Shown: piece by piece, positions 1-5,548 of the stretch | How the letters are laid out: every line of letters begins with the position of its first letter | Numbering within the stretch: position 1 is the first letter of the stretch | Source: Sphingobacterium sp. | GTDB lineage: Bacteria > Bacteroidota > Bacteroidia > Sphingobacteriales > Sphingobacteriaceae | Direction: 5' to 3' | DNA length: 7,692 bases | NCBI GenBank assembly: GCA_030146225.1 | Contig: JASLCA010000333.1 | Location: 1-7,692, forward strand | The notes under the pieces: model-generated | The model's input: only the letters and a program-made list of their open reading frames with translations | Databases searched by the model: none | What the model was told of the DNA's origin: nothing | Translations under genes and position numbers: made by a program

Positions 1-226
1 CTAGTCTACTCTGACGTTGGATTAAAAAGGCGAATACAAAGACAATAACTAGGGTTAAGCCCAGGACAAGTAATACACTGGTTTGTTGAAAGCTGTAGAA
101 TAGAAATCCCCCGCCTACGAGGATAACAAAGAGGCGTGCAAGGCTGTTTTTACCAATAGCACGGTCCAGATTTTGGATCTCTTTTTTGGTCTGTTCTATA
201 TTTTGTTGATAGGTCTGGTATATCAT
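1..226 (-). CDS. N-terminal part of a two-helix membrane protein, possibly MutS-like (cut by the window edge)
   Basis: An open minus-strand frame begins at an ATG at 226 and runs off the left edge after 75 codons without a stop. Residues 1-29 are polar and probably helical or coiled-coil (IYQTYQQNIEQTKKEIQNLD). Residues 32-46 and 51-69 are hydrophobic and look like two membrane helices joined by a short QQTS turn, followed by basic residues (QRQSRL). A short N-terminal coil followed by a membrane hairpin is how I remember the start of the membrane-anchored MutS-related ATPases of Bacteroidota, which run to about 600 residues. The ATPase part would lie outside the window, so the family call is an inference and only the coding status and membrane topology are seen. 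It is separated from the DUF779 gene upstream by a transcription terminator, so it is probably its own transcription unit. A TACTTTTA element just before the start (231-238) is one base off the -7 consensus. Confidence 0.6.
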   Translation of the reverse strand, partial: MIYQTYQQNIEQTKKEIQNLDRAIGKNSLARLFVILVGGGFLFYSFQQTSVLLVLGLTLVIVFVFAFLIQRQSRL

Positions 227-297
227 GCCCTAAAAGTAAATAAAGGTTTGCAATTGCTGGTTGAAAAATGGGATTATTATTTGATTAAACGCTTTTT

Positions 298-354
298 GCC
301 TGCTGGGTTGGGCTTTTGTAGGGGTCTTAATTCTAATATCGTGATTCAGCAGGC
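298..354. repeat. 8-bp perfect inverted repeat upstream of the left-edge gene
   Basis: GCCTGCTG at 298-305 is the exact reverse complement of CAGCAGGC at 347-354, with 41 bases between. It lies in the non-coding stretch before the left-edge membrane gene, so it could be a hairpin in that gene's leader or a protein-binding dyad. There is no T-run after either arm, so it is not a simple terminator. Chance occurrence is possible. Confidence 0.3.
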
Positions 355-371
355 TTGTGTATGCGCTACTT

Positions 372-406
372 AACAAAAAAAGCAAAGTCACTTTCATGAC
401 CTTGCT
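372..406 (-). terminator. Rho-independent terminator after the DUF779 gene
   Basis: Read on the minus strand, AGCAAGGTCA pairs with TGACTTTGCT (10 bp, one G·U) around a 6-base loop, followed by a run of T residues and GTTA. It lies about 35 bp past the DUF779 stop codon in the right orientation to end that transcript. It separates the aldehyde unit from the left-edge membrane gene. It also explains an apparent ATG at 397, which lies inside the stem-loop. Confidence 0.8.
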
Positions 407-441
407 TCCTATTGTTATTTGTTGTAAAGTGGGTTTGTTGT

Positions 442-816
442 CTAGGTATTTCGTAAGACAGGCTCCAGGGTTTTTAGTTCTTGCTCGTTGAAGATGCGGT
501 AATGCACTTTAAATGTTTTGCCAAGCGGACTCTCCAAAGAGAAGCCACCGGGGCCAAAGCCATCCAGCACATCTAAGGTAAAGTGTGCATGCTGCCAATA
601 TTCAAAGAGGTCTCTGTCCACCCAAAATTCAAAGCCTTCTGCATGACCGATAAGGGCATCATTAAGTCTTGGGAAGAAGCTCCCTTTCTCAAAGCATTGG
701 GGCTGGGTGCCTTCGCAGCAGCCTCCTGCTTGATAGAACATTAACGCTCCATGTTTTTCTGCCAATGCTGAAATCAATTCCTTGGCTTTATCGCTTACTG
801 ATAATCGTTGTTCCAT
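442..816 (-). CDS. DUF779 family protein, probable aldehyde dehydrogenase accessory protein
   Basis: A 124-residue soluble protein covering the whole DUF779 family (Pfam PF05610). Its signatures are HGALMFYQAGGCCEG at residues 22-36 with the adjacent pair Cys33-Cys34, a third cysteine at Cys41 (QPQC), FEYWQHAHFTLDV at 71-83, and GGFSLESPLGK at 90-100. No signal peptide or membrane segment is visible. The family's biochemical role is not settled to my knowledge, but its genes are commonly next to acetaldehyde-type dehydrogenases, as here. An accessory, redox or metal-binding role through the cysteines is an inference. The gene follows the aldehyde dehydrogenase on the same strand after a 114-bp gap that contains a strong terminator. 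I found no convincing promoter in that gap, so expression may rely on read-through. AAAAGG just before the ATG is a plausible ribosome-binding site and supports this start. Confidence 0.9.
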   Translation of the reverse strand: MEQRLSVSDKAKELISALAEKHGALMFYQAGGCCEGTQPQCFEKGSFFPRLNDALIGHAEGFEFWVDRDLFEYWQHAHFTLDVLDGFGPGGFSLESPLGKTFKVHYRIFNEQELKTLEPVLRNT

Positions 817-887
817 AGCCTTTTATTACAAATTGTCAGCCAAATCTTCTAGGACCTAAACTTTTTTTATTTCGCGGGTAATAACTA

Positions 888-922
888 GTGAAAAACACTG
901 CCCAAACTAGGTTTGAGCAGTG
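888..922 (-). terminator. Strong hairpin terminator or attenuator between the aldehyde dehydrogenase and DUF779 genes
   Basis: On the minus strand CACTGCTCAAAC pairs with GTTTGGGCAGTG (12 bp, one G·U) around a 3-base CTA loop, and TTTTTCAC follows. The stem starts only 8 bp after the dehydrogenase stop codon. Stem strength, short loop and T-tract are those of an intrinsic terminator. Its position inside an apparent two-gene unit suggests partial termination, so that less DUF779 mRNA than dehydrogenase mRNA is made. Confidence 0.75.
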
Positions 923-923
923 G

Positions 924-942
924 GGCTTCCTTAAAAGAAGCC
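924..942 (-). repeat. Small hairpin overlapping the aldehyde dehydrogenase stop codon
   Basis: GGCTTC (924-929) and GAAGCC (937-942) are perfect inverted repeats with a 7-base loop that contains part of the TAA stop. The hairpin stacks directly next to the terminator stem on the minus-strand transcript. It could stabilise the 3' end of the mRNA; no other role can be read from the sequence. Confidence 0.4.
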
Positions 943-2433
943 TAACTTTTCTTTGCTATAAGAAATTAACATGTTTTTTGTTTGACGGTAGTAATCCAAC
1001 ATCAGTTTATGGTTTTCACGACCGATCCCTGATTGTTTATAGCCACCAAATGGTGCCCCAGCAGGGTAGGAGTGGTATTGGTTTACCCATACGCGTCCAG
1101 ACTGTATAGCGCGTGGAATCTGGTAAAGCTGATGTGCATCCCTCGTCCATACGCCGGCGCCTAGCCCGTAGATGGTGTCGTTGGCTATTGCAATAGCCTC
1201 CGCTTCATCCTTAAAGGTGGTTACGGCCAATACTGGGCCAAAGATTTCTTCTTGGAAGATACGCATCTTGTTGTGCCCTTTAAAGAGGGTAGGCTGAATG
1301 TAGTAACCATCCGCTAGGTCATCTCCAAGATGGTTTTCCTCGCCTCCGATTAGGAGTTCCGCACCTTCTTCTTTACCCAATTTAATGTAGGACATAATCT
1401 TGTCCTTTTGGATTTTGGAAGCCTGTGCTCCCATCATGGTGGTTGGATCTAATGGATCGCCAACCTTGATTTGTTTTACCCGTGCAATCACCTTCTCAAT
1501 AAAGCGATCGTAGATATCTTCTTGTATCAATAGACGGGATGGGCAGGTACAGATCTCGCCTTGATTTAGGGCAAAGAGTACTGCGCCTTCAATGGCTTTG
1601 TCTAAGAAGGCATCATCCTGATCCATTACTGAACTAAAGAATATATTTGGGGATTTACCACCCAACTCTAAGGTTACGGGGATAATGTTTTCTGTAGCAT
1701 ACTGCATAACCATACGGCCTGTTGCAGTCGATCCAGTGAAGGCGGCTTTACCTACCTTGGGGTTAGCTACTAGCGCGCGTCCCAACTCGGATCCAAAGCC
1801 GTTGACTACGTTTAGCACGCCGGCTGGGATAAGATCTCCGATCAACTCCATTAAGACCATTATCGATACTGGGGTACTCTCTGCTGGCTTTAAGACAATA
1901 CAGTTACCTGCTGCCAAGGCTGGGGCAATCTTCCAAACGGCCATTAGAATCGGAAAATTCCATGGGATAATTTGGGCCACTACGCCAATTGGCTCATGTA
2001 TAATAATAGAAACGGTGTCTTTGTCAAGTTCGTTAATCGAGCCTTCTTCTGCTCGAATCACGCCTGCGAAATACCGGAAATGATCTATAGCTAGCGGGAT
2101 GTCTGCATTTAAGGTTTCCCGAATTGCTTTTCCATTGTCTATCGTCTCTACGGCAGCGATGTAGGCTAGATTTTCTTCGATACGATCAGCTATGCGGTTT
2201 AGCATAATGCTACGCTCTGTAGGGGAAGTCTTGCTAAAGCTTTCAAAAGCTTTGCTAGCGGTGTCTACTGCTAAATCTATGTCTTCTTTGGTAGAATGAG
2301 CTGCTTGTGTAAACACCTTGCCGTCGGTAGGGGATATGTTGTCAAAATATTTTCCGAGAACAGGTGGCGTAAATTTACCGCCAATGTAGTTATCATAACG
2401 TTCTTTAAACGTTGGTTTTTTAGTTGTACTCAT
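931..2433 (-). CDS. Aldehyde dehydrogenase, AldB/ExaC (acetaldehyde) type
   Basis: A full-length 500-residue cytoplasmic NAD(P)-dependent aldehyde dehydrogenase that oxidises aldehydes to carboxylic acids. The family motifs are all present: PWNFP with Asn159, LKPAE with Lys182 and Glu185 for cofactor binding, FTGS at 232-235, the general base Glu256 in LELGGKSPN, the nucleophile Cys295 in NQGEICTCPSR, and Glu396 in EEIFGP. The CTCPSR form of the active-site loop and the YHSYPAGAPFGGYKQSGIGRE C-terminal region are typical of the AldB/ExaC/AcoD group, which acts on acetaldehyde and similar short aldehydes in ethanol, acetoin or lactaldehyde metabolism. The true substrate and the NAD/NADP preference cannot be settled from the sequence. 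Next to it are the DUF779 gene downstream and a divergent AraC-type regulator upstream, both common partners of this group. The start at 2433 gives the expected family length. Confidence 0.95.
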   Translation of the reverse strand: MSTTKKPTFKERYDNYIGGKFTPPVLGKYFDNISPTDGKVFTQAAHSTKEDIDLAVDTASKAFESFSKTSPTERSIMLNRIADRIEENLAYIAAVETIDNGKAIRETLNADIPLAIDHFRYFAGVIRAEEGSINELDKDTVSIIIHEPIGVVAQIIPWNFPILMAVWKIAPALAAGNCIVLKPAESTPVSIMVLMELIGDLIPAGVLNVVNGFGSELGRALVANPKVGKAAFTGSTATGRMVMQYATENIIPVTLELGGKSPNIFFSSVMDQDDAFLDKAIEGAVLFALNQGEICTCPSRLLIQEDIYDRFIEKVIARVKQIKVGDPLDPTTMMGAQASKIQKDKIMSYIKLGKEEGAELLIGGEENHLGDDLADGYYIQPTLFKGHNKMRIFQEEIFGPVLAVTTFKDEAEAIAIANDTIYGLGAGVWTRDAHQLYQIPRAIQSGRVWVNQYHSYPAGAPFGGYKQSGIGRENHKLMLDYYRQTKNMLISYSKEKLGFF

Positions 2434-2468
2434 GGTTTCTTTATTTGTTAAAGTGTTTCTAAGCCTTA

Positions 2469-2476
2469 CAAAGCTA
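2469..2476 (-). promoter_or_regulatory. Candidate -7 element for the aldehyde dehydrogenase gene
   Basis: On the minus strand TAGCTTTG matches the Bacteroidota -7 consensus TAnnTTTG exactly and ends 35 bp before the dehydrogenase ATG. No TTTG or TTG is found at the normal -33 distance. A promoter lacking its -33 element would suit activation by the divergently encoded AraC-type protein, but this is an inference from pattern alone. Confidence 0.4.
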
Positions 2477-2508
2477 CTGGGCAGCGGCTTGGATTTATAG
2501 CATTATCC

Positions 2509-2549
2509 TGTCAAATTATAGCAGAATGTGTTCATAATCACTTTTGACA
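2509..2549. promoter_or_regulatory. Dyad in the divergent promoter region, candidate operator for the AraC-type regulator
   Basis: TGTCAAA (2509-2515) and TTTGACA (2543-2549) are perfect inverted repeats with centres 34 bp apart, a little over three helical turns. The interior (2528-2541, GTGTTCATAATCAC) is itself a partial dyad. The right arm overlaps the -33 element of the regulator promoter, so binding there could repress the regulator while activating the dehydrogenase. Such placement is common for AraC-family proteins; binding is not shown. Confidence 0.4.
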
Positions 2550-2572
2550 ATCAGTTGTTTTAATTATATTTG
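2543..2572 (+). promoter_or_regulatory. Promoter of the AraC-type regulator gene
   Basis: TTTG at 2543-2546 and TATATTTG at 2565-2572 match both halves of the Bacteroidota promoter pattern (-33 TTTG, -7 TAnnTTTG) with an 18-bp spacer. The -7 element ends 32 bp before the regulator ATG, so transcription would start near 2579 with a leader of about 25 bases. The leader begins with GCCCCTGGGC, a short GC-rich hairpin unusual for this AT-rich region. Confidence 0.6.
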
Positions 2573-2604
2573 GATAAACAGCCCCTGGGCCTAAAGCCGT
2601 ATTT

Positions 2605-3513
2605 ATGCAGCATAATCATCTATTGAAGGCTTTGCCTTCTGTACGTACAAAAGAATTGGAATGTCTGGTTGAAAATCGACGTGCCTACACCTTGCGGAAG
2701 TTTGAGTTGAGTATCTTCGATACCCACGAAGCACGTATGGATGTGCCTTTGCAATTCAATGATTTTGTTATTGCAAATATGATCAAAGGCAAGAAGGTGA
2801 TGCATTTGCAGGAAAAAGTTTCCTTTGATTATTACCCCGGAGAAACACTTCTTCTACCCGCTCGAACACGGATGACAATTGACTTTCCAGATGCTCAGAT
2901 GGATGCCCCTACACAGTGTACGGCGATTTCGGTTTCTAAGGATTTTATTGAGGAAGTGCAGCAGTATCTAAATGGCTACTATCCTAAGCAGCAGCCGGAG
3001 TTGAATTGGACATTTCAGATGGACAATTTCCACTTTAGTAATGATGCTGAACTCGAACGATTGACCAATCAGCTGTTTCAAATTAGCTTGAGTGGGGACT
3101 TACATAAGGAGGCCTTAGCAGACTTAGTACTGAAGGAATTGATGGTGCGTATTATGCAGAAGCAAGGCTTATTGGCTTTGCGTGAAAATACGGATAAAAA
3201 CAACTCGGTCTTTGCCTTTCTGAAGACCTATATTCGGGAGAATATAGGTGAAAAGCTTTCCCTGGAAAAGTTATGTAAGCAGGCTGGAATGAGTAAAAGT
3301 ACACTTTCTAGAGCTTTTAGGACTGAGTTTGGGCTGAGCCCAATGGAGTATGTAATCCGGGAACGACTGGCCTATTCTAAACGCGTCCTTGCGCAGTCTA
3401 TGAGTGTAAAAATAGCCTGCTTTGCAGCAGGCTTTTCGGATATAAATTATTTTGTGCGCTTGTTTAGGCAGCGGGAGGGGATGACACCAGGTCATTATAT
3501 CTTAAGTCTTTAA
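2605..3513 (+). CDS. AraC-family transcriptional regulator, probably controlling the adjacent aldehyde dehydrogenase
   Basis: A 302-residue DNA-binding regulator. Residues about 20-190 form a sensor domain of the AraC N-terminal type (compare PF06719), with the YYPGETLLLPARTRMTIDFP segment at 76-95 typical of the cupin-like fold. Residues 201-302 are the double helix-turn-helix AraC domain: the first at 218-243 (LSLEKLCKQAGMSKSTLSRAF) and the second at about 266-298, ending in the family signature GMTPGHY. The gene is divergent from the aldehyde dehydrogenase across 171 bp, and regulators of this subtype often sit beside aldehyde or alcohol dehydrogenase genes. Control of that unit is therefore inferred. 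The effector, possibly the aldehyde or alcohol itself, is unknown. The ATG at 2605 is well placed after a good promoter. The stop codon converges on smpB with 5 bp between them. Confidence 0.92.
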   Translation: MQHNHLLKALPSVRTKELECLVENRRAYTLRKFELSIFDTHEARMDVPLQFNDFVIANMIKGKKVMHLQEKVSFDYYPGETLLLPARTRMTIDFPDAQMDAPTQCTAISVSKDFIEEVQQYLNGYYPKQQPELNWTFQMDNFHFSNDAELERLTNQLFQISLSGDLHKEALADLVLKELMVRIMQKQGLLALRENTDKNNSVFAFLKTYIRENIGEKLSLEKLCKQAGMSKSTLSRAFRTEFGLSPMEYVIRERLAYSKRVLAQSMSVKIACFAAGFSDINYFVRLFRQREGMTPGHYILSL

Positions 3514-3521
3514 GGGACTTA
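3503..3521. terminator. Weak bidirectional hairpin between the convergent regulator and smpB genes
   Basis: TAAGTC (3503-3508) and GACTTA (3516-3521) form a 6-bp perfect stem with a 7-base loop that spans both stop codons. GATTTTC follows on the plus strand. The stem is short and the T-run poor, so it is only a possible shared terminator. No better terminator is visible between these two genes. Confidence 0.3.
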
Positions 3522-3974
3522 GATTTTCATGGCTCTATCCAATTCACGCTTGCTTTCACGCTCTTTGATACTGTCTCTTTTGTCAAAATCTTTCTTGCCC
3601 TGTGCCAGAGCGATTTCTATTTTGGCAAAGCCGCGTTCACTGATAAAGATGCGTAATGGGACAATCGTATAGCCCTTTTCTTCACCCTTTTCGCGCAGCT
3701 TTTTCAATTCTCTTTTAGTCAATAAAAGCTTTCTTTCGCGCTTGGCTTCATGGTTGTAGAAGGAACCAAAAGAGTATTCGGCAATATGCATATTGCGGAT
3801 ATATAGCTCTCCATTGAGGAAGCCACAAAAGCTGTCATTAATATTTACCTTGCCTTCTCGAATAGATTTAATCTCTGTACCTAATAATTTTATGCCTGCC
3901 GTATACCGGTCTAATAAGTGATATTCAAAAGATGCTCTTTTGTTTTTTATATTTACGCTCGCTGCAATTCCCAT
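3519..3974 (-). CDS. smpB: SsrA (tmRNA)-binding protein SmpB
   Basis: A 151-residue cytoplasmic RNA-binding protein of normal length. SmpB binds the tRNA-like part of tmRNA and delivers it to ribosomes stalled on damaged mRNA, so that the nascent chain is tagged for degradation. The conserved blocks are visible in order: NKRASFEYHLLDRYTAGI at 11-28, LGTEIKSIREGKVNINDS at 31-48, GELYIRNMHIAEY at 55-67, NHEAKRERKLLLTKREL at 74-90, KGYTIVPLRIF at 100-110, and the basic GKKDFDKRDSIKERE at 126-140. The basic C-terminal tail, which enters the mRNA channel, ends RELDRAMKI. No tmRNA gene is seen in this window. The gene is monocistronic here, convergent with the regulator and divergent from spt. The ATG at 3974 gives the usual N-terminus. 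Confidence 0.97.
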   Translation of the reverse strand: MGIAASVNIKNKRASFEYHLLDRYTAGIKLLGTEIKSIREGKVNINDSFCGFLNGELYIRNMHIAEYSFGSFYNHEAKRERKLLLTKRELKKLREKGEEKGYTIVPLRIFISERGFAKIEIALAQGKKDFDKRDSIKERESKRELDRAMKI

Positions 3975-3991
3975 TTTTAATCCTTAATGTA

Positions 3992-4021
3992 CAAAAATAA
4001 GTATTTTAAAAGTTTATCGAA
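3992..4021 (-). promoter_or_regulatory. Probable smpB promoter
   Basis: On the minus strand TATTTTTG (3999 down to 3992) is an exact TAnnTTTG -7 element, with TTCG (one base off TTTG) 18 bp further upstream at 4018-4021. The -7 element ends 17 bp before the smpB ATG, giving a very short leader of roughly 10 bases. Confidence 0.5.
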
Positions 4022-4115
4022 CTTTTAATCCTAAACTATTGCTAATATCTTAACAATAATTTAATTTTAGATATTTATATGAATCAGCAATGATGGTAAA
4101 TCAATTGAAGTTTTG

Positions 4116-4123
4116 TATGTTTG
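4116..4123 (+). promoter_or_regulatory. Candidate -7 element for the spt operon (distal)
   Basis: TATGTTTG followed by CAACG is an exact match to TAnnTTTG in a context common for Bacteroidota start sites, but there is no TTTG or TTG at the -33 distance. Use of this site would give a leader of about 205 bases. A weaker alternative lies downstream: ATTG at 4192-4195 and TAAAATTG at 4216-4223, each one base off consensus, 20 bp apart. Confidence 0.3.
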
Positions 4124-4134
4124 CAACGGTTTTT

Positions 4135-4166
4135 TTTGGGCTTAGTACGGTACAATAGTAGTTTTT
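4135..4166 (+). promoter_or_regulatory. Candidate promoter for the spt operon (proximal)
   Basis: TTTG at 4135-4138 and TAGTTTTT at 4159-4166 (one base off TAnnTTTG) are separated by 20 bp. Transcription would start near 4173 and give a leader of about 160 bases. Sequence alone does not decide between this site and the exact -7 match at 4116-4123. Confidence 0.35.
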
Positions 4167-4217
4167 AAGGGGTAGTTAATTTATCTTATTCATTGAATTA
4201 ACGCCTTTTGAGGGGTA
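4167..4217 (+). promoter_or_regulatory. Leader hairpin with flanking AGGGGTA repeats upstream of spt
   Basis: GTTAATT (4175-4181) and AATTAAC (4196-4202) form a 7-bp perfect stem with a 14-base loop. AAGG (4167-4170) and CCTT (4204-4207) can extend it past an asymmetric internal loop. The heptamer AGGGGTA occurs twice as a direct repeat, at 4168-4174 and 4211-4217, 43 bp apart (about four helical turns) and bracketing the stem. It could be an operator pair or a structured leader element. It matches no riboswitch I recognise. Confidence 0.3.
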
Positions 4218-4335
4218 AAATTGTATTTTTTTATTTATTGTTTTACTTTTGACGATTATTGCTTTCGGGTCAAAAAGTAGAATGGCTCAATTTAATATAG
4301 TAATTTTATCATAATAGAATAGAAATACCTACAGC

Positions 4336-5544
4336 ATGAGTAAGGGAAAGTTAAGTGAAAGAACGTCGAAGTTCCTGAAAAGAGAGCTTGAGCCAATTAA
4401 GGCTAATAATTTATACGCGTTTTTCAGACCAATCCAGTCGAAACAGGATACGGAAGTTATTATCGACGGAAAACGTGTTTTGATGTTCGGATCGAACTCA
4501 TATCTGGGATTGACTACAGATGCACGTATTATTGAGGCCTCGCAAGATGCTTTGGCAAAATATGGCACTGGTTGTGCCGGCTCCCGTTTTCTGAATGGAA
4601 CGTTGGATATACATGTTGAGCTCGAGGAAAAACTCGCAGCTTATGTAGGTAAAGAGGCTTCTGTCCTTTTTAGTACTGGTTTTCAGGCCAACTTGGGACC
4701 TTTGTCTTGTTTGACTGGTCGTAATGATTACATCTTATTGGATGAAAGAAATCACGCTTCTATTATTGATGGAAGTCGCTTGTCTTTCTCTAAAGTAATT
4801 AAGTATGCCCATAATGACATGGAGGACTTACGTGCTAAGATGTCTCGCCTGCCAGAAGAAAGTCTGAAGCTTATTGCTACAGATGGTATCTTCAGCATGG
4901 AAGGGGATATCGTAGATTTACCAGGTATGGTTAAGATTGCCGAAGAGTTTGATGCTGCTATCCTTTGTGATGATGCGCATAGCTTGGGGGTGATCGGTGA
5001 AAAAGGTGCAGGTACCGGAAGTCACTTTGGATTGACCGATCAGGTTGATTTGATTATGGGTACGTTCAGCAAGTCGCTTGCTTCGCTTGGAGGCTTTGTC
5101 GCTGCTGATGCCGATACCATTGAATACTTAAAACATAGTGCTCGTTCGTTAATGTTTAGTGCCAGTATGACGCCTGCTTCGGTAGCTTCTACTTTAAAGG
5201 CATTGGAAATTATTCAAACTGAGCCTGAGCATATTGAAAAGCTTTGGGCTAATACGCATTACGCGAAAAAGCTATTGCTTGAAAGTGGTTTTGATCTGGG
5301 TGCTACCGAAAGTCCTATTCTACCGATTTTCGTACGTAACAATGACAAGACTTACTACGTAACCAAGATGCTTCAAGATAACGGTGTGTTTGTAAACCCT
5401 GTGGTTGCTCCAGCAGTACCAGCAGAGGAATCTTTAATTCGCTTCTCGTTGATGGCTACTCACACTTTTGAGCAGATCGATGAGGCTGTTGAGAAGATGG
5501 CTAAGGTGTTTAAGACCGTTGAGGTTGAATCATTCATGAGTTAA
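4336..5544 (+). CDS. spt: Serine palmitoyltransferase (first enzyme of sphingolipid synthesis)
   Basis: A 402-residue PLP-dependent enzyme of the alpha-oxoamine synthase family. It condenses L-serine with palmitoyl-CoA (or a related acyl-CoA), releasing CO2 and CoA, to give 3-ketosphinganine. Visible active-site residues are His140 (DERNHASIIDG, stacks on PLP), Asp212 and His215 (DDAHSLG), and the PLP-binding Lys246 (GTFSKSLASLGGF). The GTGCAGSRFLNGT segment at 77-89 and the C-terminal PAVPAEESLIRFSLMATHT block are also characteristic. Spacing fits the Sphingobacterium multivorum enzyme, whose equivalent His and Lys are at 138 and 244 as I recall, and the sequence looks very close to it overall. 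There is no membrane segment; the bacterial enzymes are soluble homodimers. Related enzymes (2-amino-3-ketobutyrate CoA ligase, 8-amino-7-oxononanoate synthase) are less likely given this resemblance and the operon partners. It leads a tight operon, with 4 bp to the next gene. Confidence 0.95.
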   Translation: MSKGKLSERTSKFLKRELEPIKANNLYAFFRPIQSKQDTEVIIDGKRVLMFGSNSYLGLTTDARIIEASQDALAKYGTGCAGSRFLNGTLDIHVELEEKLAAYVGKEASVLFSTGFQANLGPLSCLTGRNDYILLDERNHASIIDGSRLSFSKVIKYAHNDMEDLRAKMSRLPEESLKLIATDGIFSMEGDIVDLPGMVKIAEEFDAAILCDDAHSLGVIGEKGAGTGSHFGLTDQVDLIMGTFSKSLASLGGFVAADADTIEYLKHSARSLMFSASMTPASVASTLKALEIIQTEPEHIEKLWANTHYAKKLLLESGFDLGATESPILPIFVRNNDKTYYVTKMLQDNGVFVNPVVAPAVPAEESLIRFSLMATHTFEQIDEAVEKMAKVFKTVEVESFMS

Positions 5545-5548
5545 GAAG

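Larger units (their letters stand above)
3975..4335. other. 361-bp AT-rich intergenic region between smpB and spt
   Basis: No protein gene, tRNA or recognised RNA is found here. The region holds the probable smpB promoter at its left end, several candidate spt promoter elements between 4116 and 4223, and a leader hairpin with flanking repeats at 4167-4217. A 7-bp inverted repeat AATATCT/AGATATT (4044-4050 and 4069-4075) sits in very AT-rich sequence and may be chance. The part nearest spt (about 4225-4335) is rich in T and A and has no clear Shine-Dalgarno, as is normal for Bacteroidota. Confidence 0.7.

Noticed and set aside
173..373. Plus-strand 66-codon frame with a hydrophobic start
   Set aside because: It overlaps the antisense of the left-edge membrane gene, whose helices explain its hydrophobicity, and crosses the terminator; no promoter or ribosome-binding site is seen.
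230..397. Minus-strand 55-codon frame starting MKVTLLFLLSS, resembling a small secreted protein
   Set aside because: Its ATG lies in the loop-stem junction of the DUF779 terminator, its first codons are the terminator's T-tract (hence the hydrophobic residues), and the rest has no protein-like pattern.
888..1109. Plus-strand 73-codon frame opposite the aldehyde dehydrogenase 3' end
   Set aside because: It is antisense to strongly conserved dehydrogenase codons and runs through the terminator hairpin.
1685..2083. Plus-strand 132-codon frame inside the aldehyde dehydrogenase gene
   Set aside because: It is the reverse complement of conserved motifs of the dehydrogenase, so it is a by-product of that gene's codon pattern.
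4090..4158. 22-codon plus-strand frame (MMVNQLKFCMFATVFFGLS...) upstream of spt
   Set aside because: It resembles a tiny membrane peptide, but it is very short, contains the likely promoter elements, and has no ribosome-binding site; chance is more likely.
3975..4335. Possible tmRNA gene next to smpB
   Set aside because: The region lacks the tRNA-like ends and a tag-coding frame, and is too AT-rich for the paired acceptor and pseudoknot regions of tmRNA.
4336..5544. Assignment of the first operon enzyme as 2-amino-3-ketobutyrate CoA ligase or 8-amino-7-oxononanoate synthase
   Set aside because: These share the fold and PLP residues, but the overall sequence resembles Sphingobacterium serine palmitoyltransferase and the neighbours are not threonine or biotin genes.
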